Positions 1-9,255 of a stretch of DNA of 64,000 nucleotides are shown piece after piece; the stretch's first letter is position 1, and each line of letters starts with the position of its first letter. Source of the stretch: Candidatus Krumholzibacteriota bacterium (GTDB lineage: Bacteria; Krumholzibacteriota; Krumholzibacteriia; Krumholzibacteriales; Krumholzibacteriaceae); NCBI GenBank assembly GCA_016931295.1, contig JAFGEZ010000005.1, positions 36,152 through 100,151 of the forward strand, written 5' to 3'. The notes under the pieces are model-generated. The model had not been told where the DNA came from and did not search any database. It worked only from the letters and a program-made list of their open reading frames with translations. Made by a program: the position numbers and the translations under genes.

Positions 1-1
1 T

Positions 2-3000
2 GACATCGCGGCGCCCTGGCTCGACACGCCTCCGGTTCCCGCCGGTCAGACCGTGGCCGCGGAGTCGTTCGTCATCGCCGGGTCGTGGGGCGGCACGATC
101 GAGGTGGAGGCGTTCGCCGACGTCGGCGTGGTCGTGCCCGAGTCGGACGAGGGGAACAACGACCGCCTCGAGACGATAGAGGTCGCGCCCCCGGTCTTCG
201 TGATGGTCTACCCGGACGGCAGCGGCGATTTTCCGACGATACAGGCGGCGGTAAACGCCCTGCCCGCCGGGGTGCGGATCTATCTGGCCGACGGCGTGTT
301 CACCGGCGAGGGCAACCGCGACATCGATTTCAACGGCAAGGAATTCGAGATCAAGAGCCTGACGGGGCACGAGGGCCTTCCCGTGATCGACTGCCAGGGC
401 GGCCCGGAGTACCCCGACCTTCACAGGGCGTTCACCTTCGATTCGGGGCAGTCGCGTTCGGCGAGGCTGTACGGCCTCACCATCATCGGCGGTTGGATGA
501 ACTCGGGCGGGGCGGTTTCCATCGGCGACGCGGAACCCACCATACAGCGGTGCATCTTCCGCGACAATCACGCGAACAACAGCGGCGGCGCCCTGACGAT
601 ATCCTCGTCGGTTCCCGCCTACCCGCTGATCACGCGCTGCACCTTCGTCGGCAACTACGCCCAGGAATCGGGAGCGATCCGGCTCGGCGGCGAGGCATGG
701 CCCGAGGTGGAGAACTGCATCATCGCCTATAACGGCGGGTATTACGGCCCGGTCGGGGTGGAGCCTTACAGCAGCGCGAACATCGCGCTGAGCTGCAGCG
801 ACGTGTACGGGAATACCAGCGGGGATTTCGTCCACTTCCTGGACGGCAAGCTGGGCGTCGACGGCAACTTCTCGGCCGACCCGTATTTCTGCGACGCCGG
901 CGGCGATAATTACACCCTGGCACACGATTCTCCCTGCCACAATCTTCAGAATATCGACTGCGGCTGGGTCGGCGCGCTCGAGGAGGGATGCGGCTCCACC
1001 GGCCAGCACGTCTACCTGGTCAAGCCCGACGGCACCGGCGACTACCCCACCATCCAGCTCGCCATATACGCCGCCGGTGACGGGGACGTCATCGAGCTCG
1101 CCGACGGCGTCTTCACGGGCGGGGGCAACAGGGCGATCGATCTGCTCGGCAAGGCCATCACCATCAGGTCGGCCAGCGGCAACAGCGAGAACTGCATCAT
1201 CGATCCGCAGGGCACCTCGTCGCAGTTCCAGGGCGGCTTCCGGTTCTACAACGGGGAAGGGCCCGGGACGGTCCTCGAGAGCGTGACGATACGGAACGGC
1301 TATTTCGACCACGCCGGCGCCCTCTACTTCGGGGGGAGCGCTCCGACGATAAACAACGTCGTGGTGGAGAACTGCTCCGCGACCATCAGCGGAGGAGCGA
1401 TCTGGGTGGTCTACGGGTCGAGCCCGGTCTTCAACAACTGCAAGTTCGATTCGAACACCTGCGATCTCACGGGCGGAGTGATCCATGTGGAACCCGGTGA
1501 CACGGCGACCTTCAACGACTGCAGCTTCGAGGGCAACAGCGCGGCTACCCGGGGGGGAGTCGCGTACGTGGACGACGCCCACGTGACCTTCACGGGCTGC
1601 ACGTTCCGTGGAAACGACGCCGTGGAGAACGGCGGCGCCGTCTCGTACTGGAACGGGTCGACGGGAGCGGTCACTGACTGCTTCTTCACCGGGAACTCCG
1701 CCCACGGCGGGGGAGGGTTCATCTTCGAGGACTGCGCCCCCGCCGTGTCGGGCTGCACATTCGTCGGCAACAGCGCCGCGTGGGGCGGCGCCGGCTACTG
1801 CAACTCGGGCGCCAATCCAGCGATCACCGCTTCGACCTTCCACCAGAACTCCGGCACGAACGGCGGGATGGCGATGTCGGTGGTCGGTTCCTTCCCCGTG
1901 CTGACCCGCGTGCTTCTCACCGGCCAGTCGGGCACCGGTGACGTGATAGCCTGCGTGAGCGGCTCGGCGGTCGACCTCGACTGCTGCGATCTCTACGGGA
2001 ACGCCAACGGGGACTACACCGGCTGCCTGAGCGGCCAGCTCGGCGTGGACGGGAACATTTCGGCCGACCCGATGTACTGCCCCGACAACGAACCCGAGGA
2101 GTTCGCCATACACTCCCTGTCCCCGTGCGCGGAGGATCAGTCGGCCTGCGGCCTGATCGGGGCCTGGCCGGTGGGATGCGGCCCCCAGACCTACGTCGTG
2201 AAGGCCGACGGCTCGGGCGACCATCCCACCATACAGGCGGCGATCGACGCCGCGACCGCCGGAAGCCTGATCCTGCTCTCCGACGGGACCTTCACCGGCA
2301 GCGGCAACCGCGACGTCAGCGTGGGGATCCCCTGCACCATCCGGTCGGAGAGCGGCGATCCGGCCGCGTGCGTCATCGACTGCCAGGGGAACGAGACCAC
2401 ACCGCGCCGGGCTCTGACGATACAGAGCGTTACCGGCGGCACGGTGCTGCTCGCCGACCTGACGATACGCAACGGGTGGAGGAACTACGGGGGCGGGGTC
2501 CAGGCCAACGCGAGCGACGTCGATATCGACGGCTGCCGCTTCGAGCAGTGCACATCGTCCGACGGCGGGGGCGTCTTCTACACGGACGCGGCCTCGGGCA
2601 CGGTGACCGATTGCCTGTTCACCGGAAACAGCGCCAGCAACGCGGGCGGCGGCCTGCGCGTCAACCCGGACTGCACCGTACTCGTGCAGGACTGCGATTT
2701 CGAGGGCAACTACGGGCACTGGGGAGGCGGCGCGCTGTACGCGTACTACGGGACTCTCTCCGCGTCCGGATGCCTCTTCGACGGGAACGACAGCTACGCC
2801 TGGGGCGGTGCGGTGCATTTCGACTACGGCTCGGGCCACGAGATCAACAACTCCACCTTCTACGGAAACGCCGCGCCGAGCGGAGGCGCCATCTACCTGC
2901 GCCACGGAGCATCCGTGACGGTGAGCCACTGCATCCTCGCCTCGAGCACCGTCGGAGCGGCCACCTACTGCTCCGTGGACAGCGAGGTGGAGTTCATCTG

Positions 3001-4600
3001 CAACGACGTCTACGGAAACGCAGGCGGCGACTACAACAACTGCATTGAGGGCCTCGAGGGGGTCGGTGGAAACATCTCGGCGGATCCGATGTTCTGCGAC
3101 GCCCCGTCCGGAGATTTCGGGCTCAGCGCCGAATCGCCATGCGCCGCCTCGGGGTGCGGCCTCCAGGGCGCGCGCCCGGTGAGCTGCGCCTTCACCCTCA
3201 GCGTCGCGGCCGACGGAAGCGGGCAGTACCCGGACATCCAGTCCGCGATAGCGGCCGCTGCCGACGGCGACGTGATCGAGCTGGGCAACGGCACCTACAC
3301 GGGCGACGGGAACCGCGACCTCGACACGCAGGGCAAGCGGATACGGATCCGGTCGGGGAGCGGGACGGCCGAGCTGGTGGTCATAGACTGCGAGGGCAGC
3401 GCCGCCGGCCCGCACCGGGCCTTCAATTTCCAGTCGGGCGAGACCGGTGATACGATCCTCGAGAACTTCACGATCCTCAACGGCCACGCCGCAACCGGCG
3501 GCGGCATACGGTGCTCCGGCGCTTCGCCGGCGATATTCAACGTCCGGTTCGCTGGTTGCACGGCCGATACGGACGGCGGCGGGCTCGGGTGCGTCGACCA
3601 TTCCTCGCCCGCGCTGACCGAGGTCGTCTTCGACGGCTGCTCGGCCGGCGAGAAGGGAGGGGGGCTGTACGCGACGGACTTCTCGTCGCCGGTCATGCTG
3701 GGCTGCATATTCGACGGCAACCAGGCGGTCACGCGAGGCGGCGGCGCGATATTCACGGTGAACAGCTTCCCCACACTCGACGCGTGCGTCTTCGAAGGCA
3801 ACACGGCCGGATACGGTGGCGGCCTCGCCGTCGTCTACTCGTACGGCCCGGTGACCGGTTGCAGCTTCTTCGGCAACACCGCTTCGGAGGGCGGGGGGAT
3901 GTACCTGCGCGGCAACGTGCAGGCCACCTTCACCGGGTGCTCGGTGGCGGGCAACACGACCACCGGAGGCGGCGGCGCCGTGTCGGTCCTCGTCAACGCC
4001 GACCCCGTGTTCGAGAACTGCCTGCTGGCCTACGACCATGACGGCCCCGGCGTCCACGTCGACGAGACGAGCACGGCCTCGTTCTCGTGCTCGGACATCT
4101 ACGGCAATGCGGGCGGAGACTGGACGGGCTCCATCGCGGGTCAACTCGGCGTCTCGGGCAACATCTCGGAGAACCCGCTGCTGTGCGGCCTGTCCACGGG
4201 CGACCTGACCGTCGGCGACAGCTCGCCGTGCCTCCCCGCCGGCAACAGCTGCGGCGTGCAGATCGGCGCCCACGGCGAGGGGTGCTCGATTACGGGGGTC
4301 GAGGACGCCGACGTGCCCAGTGCGAGCTTCCTCGAGCAGAACTATCCCAACCCCTTCAACCCGATCACGAGGATACGCCTCGGGCTCGCCCGCCCGGAAC
4401 GGGTGAGCCTGCGGATCTACGACGTCGCCGGCCGCCGGATACGGACGCTGCTGAGCGATCGCGAGCTGGAGGCGGGAGTGCACACCTGCGTCTGGGACGG
4501 CAAGAGCGACAACGGCCGTACGGTGGCCTCGGGAATCTATTTCTACAAGCTCAGGGCGGGCGCGTTCACGGCGTCGCGCAAGATGATCCTGCTGAGATGA
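2..4600 (+). CDS. Giant secreted parallel beta-helix protein, four modules plus FlgD-like C-terminal tail (5' end outside window)
   Basis: The frame is open to the left edge, so the true start lies upstream; 1532 residues are visible. The first ~60 residues resemble the end of a CARDB-type beta-sandwich (DVGVVVPESDEGNND). Four pectin-lyase-like modules follow, each opened by a DGSGDxPTIQAA-type motif, at about bases 200, 1012, 2191 and 3199. Each holds many short 'C.F.GN.A..GGA' rungs and closes with a CGxxGA....C motif. The last ~90 residues (from about 4330) are a FlgD-like Ig domain with NYPNPFNP, GRRIRTL, ASGIYFYKL and a KMILLR terminus, the type used as a cargo tail for type IX-like secretion. 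No catalytic residues can be assigned. Surface adhesion or polysaccharide binding is plausible but unproven. Confidence 0.85.
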   Translation, partial: DIAAPWLDTPPVPAGQTVAAESFVIAGSWGGTIEVEAFADVGVVVPESDEGNNDRLETIEVAPPVFVMVYPDGSGDFPTIQAAVNALPAGVRIYLADGVFTGEGNRDIDFNGKEFEIKSLTGHEGLPVIDCQGGPEYPDLHRAFTFDSGQSRSARLYGLTIIGGWMNSGGAVSIGDAEPTIQRCIFRDNHANNSGGALTISSSVPAYPLITRCTFVGNYAQESGAIRLGGEAWPEVENCIIAYNGGYYGPVGVEPYSSANIALSCSDVYGNTSGDFVHFLDGKLGVDGNFSADPYFCDAGGDNYTLAHDSPCHNLQNIDCGWVGALEEGCGSTGQHVYLVKPDGTGDYPTIQLAIYAAGDGDVIELADGVFTGGGNRAIDLLGKAITIRSASGNSENCIIDPQGTSSQFQGGFRFYNGEGPGTVLESVTIRNGYFDHAGALYFGGSAPTINNVVVENCSATISGGAIWVVYGSSPVFNNCKFDSNTCDLTGGVIHVEPGDTATFNDCSFEGNSAATRGGVAYVDDAHVTFTGCTFRGNDAVENGGAVSYWNGSTGAVTDCFFTGNSAHGGGGFIFEDCAPAVSGCTFVGNSAAWGGAGYCNSGANPAITASTFHQNSGTNGGMAMSVVGSFPVLTRVLLTGQSGTGDVIACVSGSAVDLDCCDLYGNANGDYTGCLSGQLGVDGNISADPMYCPDNEPEEFAIHSLSPCAEDQSACGLIGAWPVGCGPQTYVVKADGSGDHPTIQAAIDAATAGSLILLSDGTFTGSGNRDVSVGIPCTIRSESGDPAACVIDCQGNETTPRRALTIQSVTGGTVLLADLTIRNGWRNYGGGVQANASDVDIDGCRFEQCTSSDGGGVFYTDAASGTVTDCLFTGNSASNAGGGLRVNPDCTVLVQDCDFEGNYGHWGGGALYAYYGTLSASGCLFDGNDSYAWGGAVHFDYGSGHEINNSTFYGNAAPSGGAIYLRHGASVTVSHCILASSTVGAATYCSVDSEVEFICNDVYGNAGGDYNNCIEGLEGVGGNISADPMFCDAPSGDFGLSAESPCAASGCGLQGARPVSCAFTLSVAADGSGQYPDIQSAIAAAADGDVIELGNGTYTGDGNRDLDTQGKRIRIRSGSGTAELVVIDCEGSAAGPHRAFNFQSGETGDTILENFTILNGHAATGGGIRCSGASPAIFNVRFAGCTADTDGGGLGCVDHSSPALTEVVFDGCSAGEKGGGLYATDFSSPVMLGCIFDGNQAVTRGGGAIFTVNSFPTLDACVFEGNTAGYGGGLAVVYSYGPVTGCSFFGNTASEGGGMYLRGNVQATFTGCSVAGNTTTGGGGAVSVLVNADPVFENCLLAYDHDGPGVHVDETSTASFSCSDIYGNAGGDWTGSIAGQLGVSGNISENPLLCGLSTGDLTVGDSSPCLPAGNSCGVQIGAHGEGCSITGVEDADVPSASFLEQNYPNPFNPITRIRLGLARPERVSLRIYDVAGRRIRTLLSDRELEAGVHTCVWDGKSDNGRTVASGIYFYKLRAGAFTASRKMILLR

Positions 4601-4630
4601 TCCGGACTTCAGGGCGGCGGCCTAGGGGAG

Positions 4631-4673
4631 GGCCGGTCCCGGGACCTTCGATGTCTCCGGGGCCGGCCTTTTT
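4631..4673 (+). terminator. Intrinsic terminator of the beta-helix gene
   Basis: A 12-bp stem (4631-4642 with 4657-4668, one G-U pair) is followed directly by TTTTT, about 30 nt after the stop codon. It separates this gene from the convergent sigma-factor operon. Confidence 0.85.
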
Positions 4674-4761
4674 CCGTGCCGTTACCGGACCGCGCCGCGG
4701 AAGGCATCTCCTCCGTGCGGGGAAGATCGGGTTACGTCCGTCGGGAAGGGGATGCGGACCG

Positions 4762-5442
4762 CTATTCGCCGTCCGCAACTGGAAGGTCGATGGAAGCCGG
4801 GGCGGAGCGACCGGTCTCGTCCCCCCTCGTCAGCGCGATGACCCGCCAGAAGACCGTGGCCGCCGTCCCCGCCGGGAGCATCGATCGTTGCAGCACCAGG
4901 ACGGTGTCCGGCGAGGGTCCGAAGCCGGCGATCTCCTCGAGATCGGCGTTCCTGACGCGTACGAGGTATGCATCGGCCCCGTCGAGGGAGCGCCACGACA
5001 GCATGACCGCGCCGTCGTCCACGGTCCGCGGCGCGAGGAGCGACACCGGCCTCGACGCGGGAGGTGCTTCGCCCTCGCCGCGCAGAACCGGCGCCCGATC
5101 GGTCCAAGGCGACCACCAGAGCACCGCCGCGACGATCAGCACGGATGCCGCGGTCGCCAGGACCGGCCTCGAGACGAGTATGCCGGCGAGACGGGCCGGG
5201 CGCGAACGCTGCTCCCTGCCGCCGGGATCGGTGCCGGCGGCCGTCGCGTCCCGCATGAAGGCTTCGAGGCGCGCGTCGGCGTCGATCGGATCCGAGCCCG
5301 CCGCCGCTTCCCCGGCCATGAAGCTCCGGTAGAGCAGGAGCATGCTCGAACAGCGCGGGCACTCCTCGAGGTGCCGCCGACGCGGCGAATCGGGCGGGAG
5401 CGCCAGGACCTCTTCTATCGATTCCGGGTCGATACATTTCAT
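4762..5442 (-). CDS. Membrane anti-sigma factor with zinc-binding (zf-HC2) N-terminus and Fn3-like outer domain
   Basis: 226 aa. A cytoplasmic ZAS-type motif HLEECPRC (residues 24-31, HxxxCxxC) is followed by a single transmembrane segment at about 92-112. The outer domain (about 133-221, with LSWRSLDGADAYLVRV) resembles a fibronectin type III fold. It starts 5 nt after the stop of the ECF sigma gene, the usual sigma/anti-sigma arrangement. The chosen ATG gives the family start just before the zinc motif; longer starts would run into the sigma gene. Its likely role is to hold the adjacent sigma factor at the membrane until an envelope signal releases it. The Fn3-like domain and the upstream CHAT protein suggest sensing outside the cytoplasmic membrane. 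Confidence 0.8.
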   Translation of the reverse strand: MKCIDPESIEEVLALPPDSPRRRHLEECPRCSSMLLLYRSFMAGEAAAGSDPIDADARLEAFMRDATAAGTDPGGREQRSRPARLAGILVSRPVLATAASVLIVAAVLWWSPWTDRAPVLRGEGEAPPASRPVSLLAPRTVDDGAVMLSWRSLDGADAYLVRVRNADLEEIAGFGPSPDTVLVLQRSMLPAGTAATVFWRVIALTRGDETGRSAPASIDLPVADGE

Positions 5443-5447
5443 GGCGA

Positions 5448-6035
5448 TTATCCCTTGTTCATGGCGGCGCGCAACTTGCGCCTGGATGTCTGCAAGACAC
5501 CCCGGGCGCCCGAAGCCGATTCGATGCCGAGCAGCTCGGTGATCTCGTCGACCGGCACCTTCTCGAAACACCGCAGCCAGACGGCCCGCTGCTCGAGGGG
5601 ATCAAGCGTCTTCCTGATCAGCTCGAGCATCCTCTCCTCGTCCTCCCGTTCCTCGACGTCCCGGTCGGGCAGGATCCAGCCGCCGGGCAGCGACTCCGGG
5701 TCGGCTTCGCTGCAGTCCCACAGCCTGACCGATCGGAGCGCATTGAGGCACCGGTTGCGCGCGATCGTGAACAGCCAGCAGGAGAACTCCGAAGTGTGCC
5801 GGTACCTGCCGATGGCCTCGTAGGCCTTCAGCAGGACTTCCTGGCTCATGTCGAGCGCGCGTTCGTGCTCGCCGACGTAGCGGTAGCACATCAGGTAGAC
5901 CCGCCGCCTGTACCGGCCGAAAAGCGCCTCCGCCGCCGACCTGCCCGCCTCGGAGTCCGGGCCCTCCTGTATCATCAGGATCAGGTCTTCGTCGGTACGC
6001 GCGTCCGGCTCTCTCTTGTTGTTAAACACCTGCAT
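5448..6035 (-). CDS. ECF-family RNA polymerase sigma factor
   Basis: 195 aa from the ATG at 6035; an ATG at 6080 inside the upstream gene is an alternative. Region 2 contains ALFGRYRRRVYLMCYRYV, the DMSQEVLLKAYE segment and the FSCWLFTIARN motif. Region 4 contains LDPLEQRAVWLRCFEKV and a helix-turn-helix ending SGARGVLQTSRRKLR. Sigma-70 regions 1 and 3 are absent, as expected for ECF sigma factors. It lies 10 nt downstream of the CHAT gene and 5 nt upstream of the anti-sigma gene, so all three probably share one transcript. An ECF-like promoter in front of the CHAT gene would make the operon self-activating. Confidence 0.9.
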   Translation of the reverse strand: MQVFNNKREPDARTDEDLILMIQEGPDSEAGRSAAEALFGRYRRRVYLMCYRYVGEHERALDMSQEVLLKAYEAIGRYRHTSEFSCWLFTIARNRCLNALRSVRLWDCSEADPESLPGGWILPDRDVEEREDEERMLELIRKTLDPLEQRAVWLRCFEKVPVDEITELLGIESASGARGVLQTSRRKLRAAMNKG

Positions 6036-6045
6036 GGCAAAGAAA

Positions 6046-8907
6046 TCACACCTGGCCGCCGGATTCTCTTCTCGAGGCATCGAGTTTGAACCATACAAGC
6101 ACGATCACCGACAGCATGAAAAGGATTACCGTGAGAACCGGGACCGGAAGACGGGGATCGGAAGGGCGGATATCCACCGCGAGCGAGCCGTCGCCGACCA
6201 CGACGAATCCCGCCCAGTAGAAGGGATGACTCGTGCGGGGATCGCTTCGTATCTCTTTCTTCGCGAAGGTGAGGGCGATGGAGACCGGACTGCCGGCGGC
6301 GAGTCCCCGGTAGAACGCCGACATGAGCGTCGCCGTGACGTCGTCGTCGACGGGCCATGAGGTCGACACCACGACGGGTACACCCGCGCTGAGGAAGGCC
6401 GAGGTCAGGCCCAGCACCCCTTCACCGCTGCTGGCGCGTCCGAGGGCCGATTCGCATCCCGACAAAACGGCGAGCTTCGCCGGTATGGTGCGGGCGGCGA
6501 TGTCCTTCGCCCGCAGGTAGGGATCGACGGGCACGCCTGCGCCTTCGCCGCTGCCGACGCCCGTGCCGGACGGCCCCGCCGCTTCCCGCGGCCCCGCCCC
6601 GAGCAGTATCCCGGAGAACCATGGTTTCTCGTTATTCGCCACGAAATGGGCCGCGACGTGAAAGACCTCGAATCCGTCCGTGCCCGCTCCAAGCGAATCC
6701 AGATCCGGTTTCCCCTCCCGTATCGTGACGCCTTCGAGCATCCGGGCGATGGTCGAAACCTCTTTCGCCGCCCCCTTCATCCCGGCGTCTCCAGCCGGCA
6801 GCAGCGCGACGATGCCGCCCGCAGACGCGCGGTCCCCCCGGCCGGCGGGACGGTCGCGAAGGAGAGCCAGGACCGTGGCGGACGGCAGGTACTCGATCTC
6901 GTACGCATCCATCAGCAGGCGGGCGCGATCGGGTCCGGGCGCCGGCAGGACGCCGAAGGGGACGGCGCTGAGGTACGAGTCGGGAGAGATCAGTATCCGT
7001 TTCGCCGAGTGCACCATGTTGTCCACCTCGCCGAGGAGGAGGCGAGAGACGGACGCGCCGATGCGGGCCGTCTCTTCCGCGGATATATCGACGCCGCCAT
7101 CGGATCCGGGCGGTCTGTCAAGCCCTTCCAGAAAGAATGATATCTTTTCGGCGAGACCCGAATCGCGTCCGGGCAATTCGACGAGCCGGAACGAGCGGGA
7201 ATCGACGGCGAAGAGGAAGGTGACCGAATCGCCGACCGCGAAATCGACGAAGAGATCCCCCGGCTGCAGGACCTCTTCCATGAGGGCGGACAGCCGTATC
7301 GTCTGGACCGGCCCTGCCTCCTCATTCTCGGTGCGGCGCTGTCCGCGCGCCGTCATCCGCTCGGCGAGCGTGCGGGCCTTGAACCGCTGCAGCAGGTCGA
7401 AGAGGGCGGCGGCCCGTGTCTCGAACGAGTCCTCCGGCGGGTATTCGAGCAGCACGCGGCCGACGTCGACGAGGTCGCGGATCCGGCCGTGCGCTTCCCG
7501 CCACTCGAGGGCGCCCGTGCTCAGCCTGAAGTCCTCGAGCGTGTCCACGGAGCGGAGATACCAGTCGCGCGACTCGCGCGGGTCACCGGTCGCCCTGTAG
7601 GCGGCGCACAGCTCGAGGGATGTCAAAAAGCGGTCCTCGAGCGACCCGGTGCGCCGTGCCGCGTCCACCGCCGCCAGGGCCCGTGCGAGGGCCTCCTCGT
7701 TTCTGCCCAGCCGGCGGAGGCACCGCGAGAGATATTGCCCCATGCCCGGTTCGAACTCGGCGAGCATTCCGTTGTCGAGCGCGTCGACCAGGACGGCGGC
7801 CGCGGAATCGGCCTTTCCGCTCGATGCCAGCGCGCGGGCGAGACCGTATGCGGCATCGTCGCGCTGCTTGCGGCTGAGCCCCTCCCCGAGGGCGAGCGCC
7901 CGTCGATAGATGCGGGCCGATTCATTGGTCCGGCCCTGGGAAAGCCGGACCTGACCCAGCGTGCAGAGGACCATGCCGGCGAGGTCCCGGTACCCTCGCG
8001 TCTCGCATCTCTCCAGCGCTTCCAGCAGTATCGCCGCCGCGTCGCTGTACTGGCCGAGGTAGGACTTGGCCAGGGCGACATTGGTGGCGGGGACGATCGC
8101 CCCACGCCCGTCGCCGATGGAGAGGTTCAACTCGTAGGCGCGCTGCAAGTACTGGGCGGCGACGGCCATGTCGCCGTAATGGTATTCGAGGTTGCCCAGG
8201 TTGTTGAGGGCTTCGGACCGGCGCGCCGTGTCGTCGATCTCGATGCTCGTCTCCAGGACCCGCCGGTAGACGTCGCGGGCCGCGTCCGGGCGCTTGCGCG
8301 CGTTGAGGGCCCGTCCGAGACCGACCAGGGCGATCAGCTGTTCGTGTGTCCGGCCGCCGCGCTCGAACACCCCGGCTGCCCTGGCATACTCGGATTCTGC
8401 TTCCTCGAACCGGCCCGTCTTGAGGTAGACGTATCCGAGGCCGGTCCTCGCCCACGCTTCCCCGGCGAGGTCGCCGGAGCGCACGCACAGGGCCAGCCGT
8501 TTCCCGTTGAGCTCGACGCTCTCCTCGTACCTGCCGAGGAAGGCGGTCGCGATGCTCTTGAATCCGAGGGCGTCCGACCAGCCCGCCGTGTCGCCCGCGG
8601 CCTCGGCCGTCAGGCGGGCGGCCTCGAGGGTCGCTTCGGCCCTGCGAGCATCCCATGCGAGCTCCATCCGTCCCTGCAGGACGAGCAGATGGACGACAGC
8701 CGCCGAATCGCCCGAAGATCTTGCCGTTTCCAGCATCCCCGGTATCGCCGCGGCGACCGTATCGTACCGACCCGCAGCGAAGAGGCTGTCGACGGCCGGC
8801 AGCGACAATCCGGGCGGTCGCGCGGCAGCCTCCGCCGCCGCCGTGCCGAGGGTGACAAACGCGAGGAGGAAGCACAGCAGCAAATGGCATATCTTCAAGC
8901 CGCTCAT
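6046..8907 (-). CDS. Exported TPR-CHAT protein with C-terminal membrane anchor
   Basis: 953 aa. The N-terminus is a Sec signal (LLLCFLLAFVTLGTAAAEA). Residues ~35-500 are a run of tetratricopeptide repeats (A..YLQRAYEL, A..I..EALE patterns). The C-terminal third is a CHAT (caspase-HetF-associated) domain with both catalytic residues present: His754 in FHVAAHF and Cys818 in AVLSGCESALG. The usual GEGVLGLTSAFLSAGVPVVV, TSWPVDD and HPFYWAGFVVVGDG blocks follow. A last hydrophobic segment (~920-940) and a basic tail make it a single-pass protein with the CHAT domain outside the cytoplasm. It leads the sigma/anti-sigma operon, so cleavage or sensing that controls the anti-sigma factor is a reasonable hypothesis. 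Confidence 0.85.
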   Translation of the reverse strand: MSGLKICHLLLCFLLAFVTLGTAAAEAAARPPGLSLPAVDSLFAAGRYDTVAAAIPGMLETARSSGDSAAVVHLLVLQGRMELAWDARRAEATLEAARLTAEAAGDTAGWSDALGFKSIATAFLGRYEESVELNGKRLALCVRSGDLAGEAWARTGLGYVYLKTGRFEEAESEYARAAGVFERGGRTHEQLIALVGLGRALNARKRPDAARDVYRRVLETSIEIDDTARRSEALNNLGNLEYHYGDMAVAAQYLQRAYELNLSIGDGRGAIVPATNVALAKSYLGQYSDAAAILLEALERCETRGYRDLAGMVLCTLGQVRLSQGRTNESARIYRRALALGEGLSRKQRDDAAYGLARALASSGKADSAAAVLVDALDNGMLAEFEPGMGQYLSRCLRRLGRNEEALARALAAVDAARRTGSLEDRFLTSLELCAAYRATGDPRESRDWYLRSVDTLEDFRLSTGALEWREAHGRIRDLVDVGRVLLEYPPEDSFETRAAALFDLLQRFKARTLAERMTARGQRRTENEEAGPVQTIRLSALMEEVLQPGDLFVDFAVGDSVTFLFAVDSRSFRLVELPGRDSGLAEKISFFLEGLDRPPGSDGGVDISAEETARIGASVSRLLLGEVDNMVHSAKRILISPDSYLSAVPFGVLPAPGPDRARLLMDAYEIEYLPSATVLALLRDRPAGRGDRASAGGIVALLPAGDAGMKGAAKEVSTIARMLEGVTIREGKPDLDSLGAGTDGFEVFHVAAHFVANNEKPWFSGILLGAGPREAAGPSGTGVGSGEGAGVPVDPYLRAKDIAARTIPAKLAVLSGCESALGRASSGEGVLGLTSAFLSAGVPVVVSTSWPVDDDVTATLMSAFYRGLAAGSPVSIALTFAKKEIRSDPRTSHPFYWAGFVVVGDGSLAVDIRPSDPRLPVPVLTVILFMLSVIVLVWFKLDASRRESGGQV

Positions 8908-8928
8908 AAATATAGGGTATCATACGAA

Positions 8929-8955
8929 AACGCGGTCTTCAAGCGGAACAATTCC
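8929..8955 (-). promoter_or_regulatory. Candidate ECF-type promoter of the CHAT-sigma-anti-sigma operon
   Basis: On the minus strand, GGAATT (8955-8950) and CGTT (8932-8929) are 17 bp apart, matching the GGAAC/CGT(C/T) form of ECF promoters. They lie just upstream of the CHAT start at 8907. The fit is short and could be chance. Confidence 0.35.
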
Positions 8956-9099
8956 TGACCGCGGGTTGTGAAGACGAGGACCATGACCACCGATATGTCG
9001 AGGACGATTTGGATCAATCGCCGCCAGCACCGCAGACGATTCCACGACCCAACCAAAGCGGGCATGGTCGCGTTATTGATTGTCAGGGAAGAAGTTAAA

Positions 9100-9175
<76 letters not shown>

Positions 9176-9209
9176 ACCACGTGCTCGAGTCTGCTTTTGG
9201 AGGCCTTAA

Positions 9210-9236
9210 TGTATAGCCTCCTGCGGAATTATGCAA
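9210..9236 (-). promoter_or_regulatory. Probable promoter of tRNA-Lys
   Basis: On the minus strand, TTGCAT (9236-9231) and TATACA (9215-9210) are 15 bp apart, or 16 bp if the -35 is read as CTTGCA. The -10 ends 35 nt before the tRNA 5' end. Confidence 0.45.
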
Positions 9237-9255
9237 GAAAAATAAGGCCGCGCGG

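Noticed and set aside
2-4600. Pectate lyase or other polysaccharide-degrading enzyme
   Set aside because: The fold pattern fits a right-handed beta-helix, but no conserved Asp/Lys/Arg catalytic set can be recognised.
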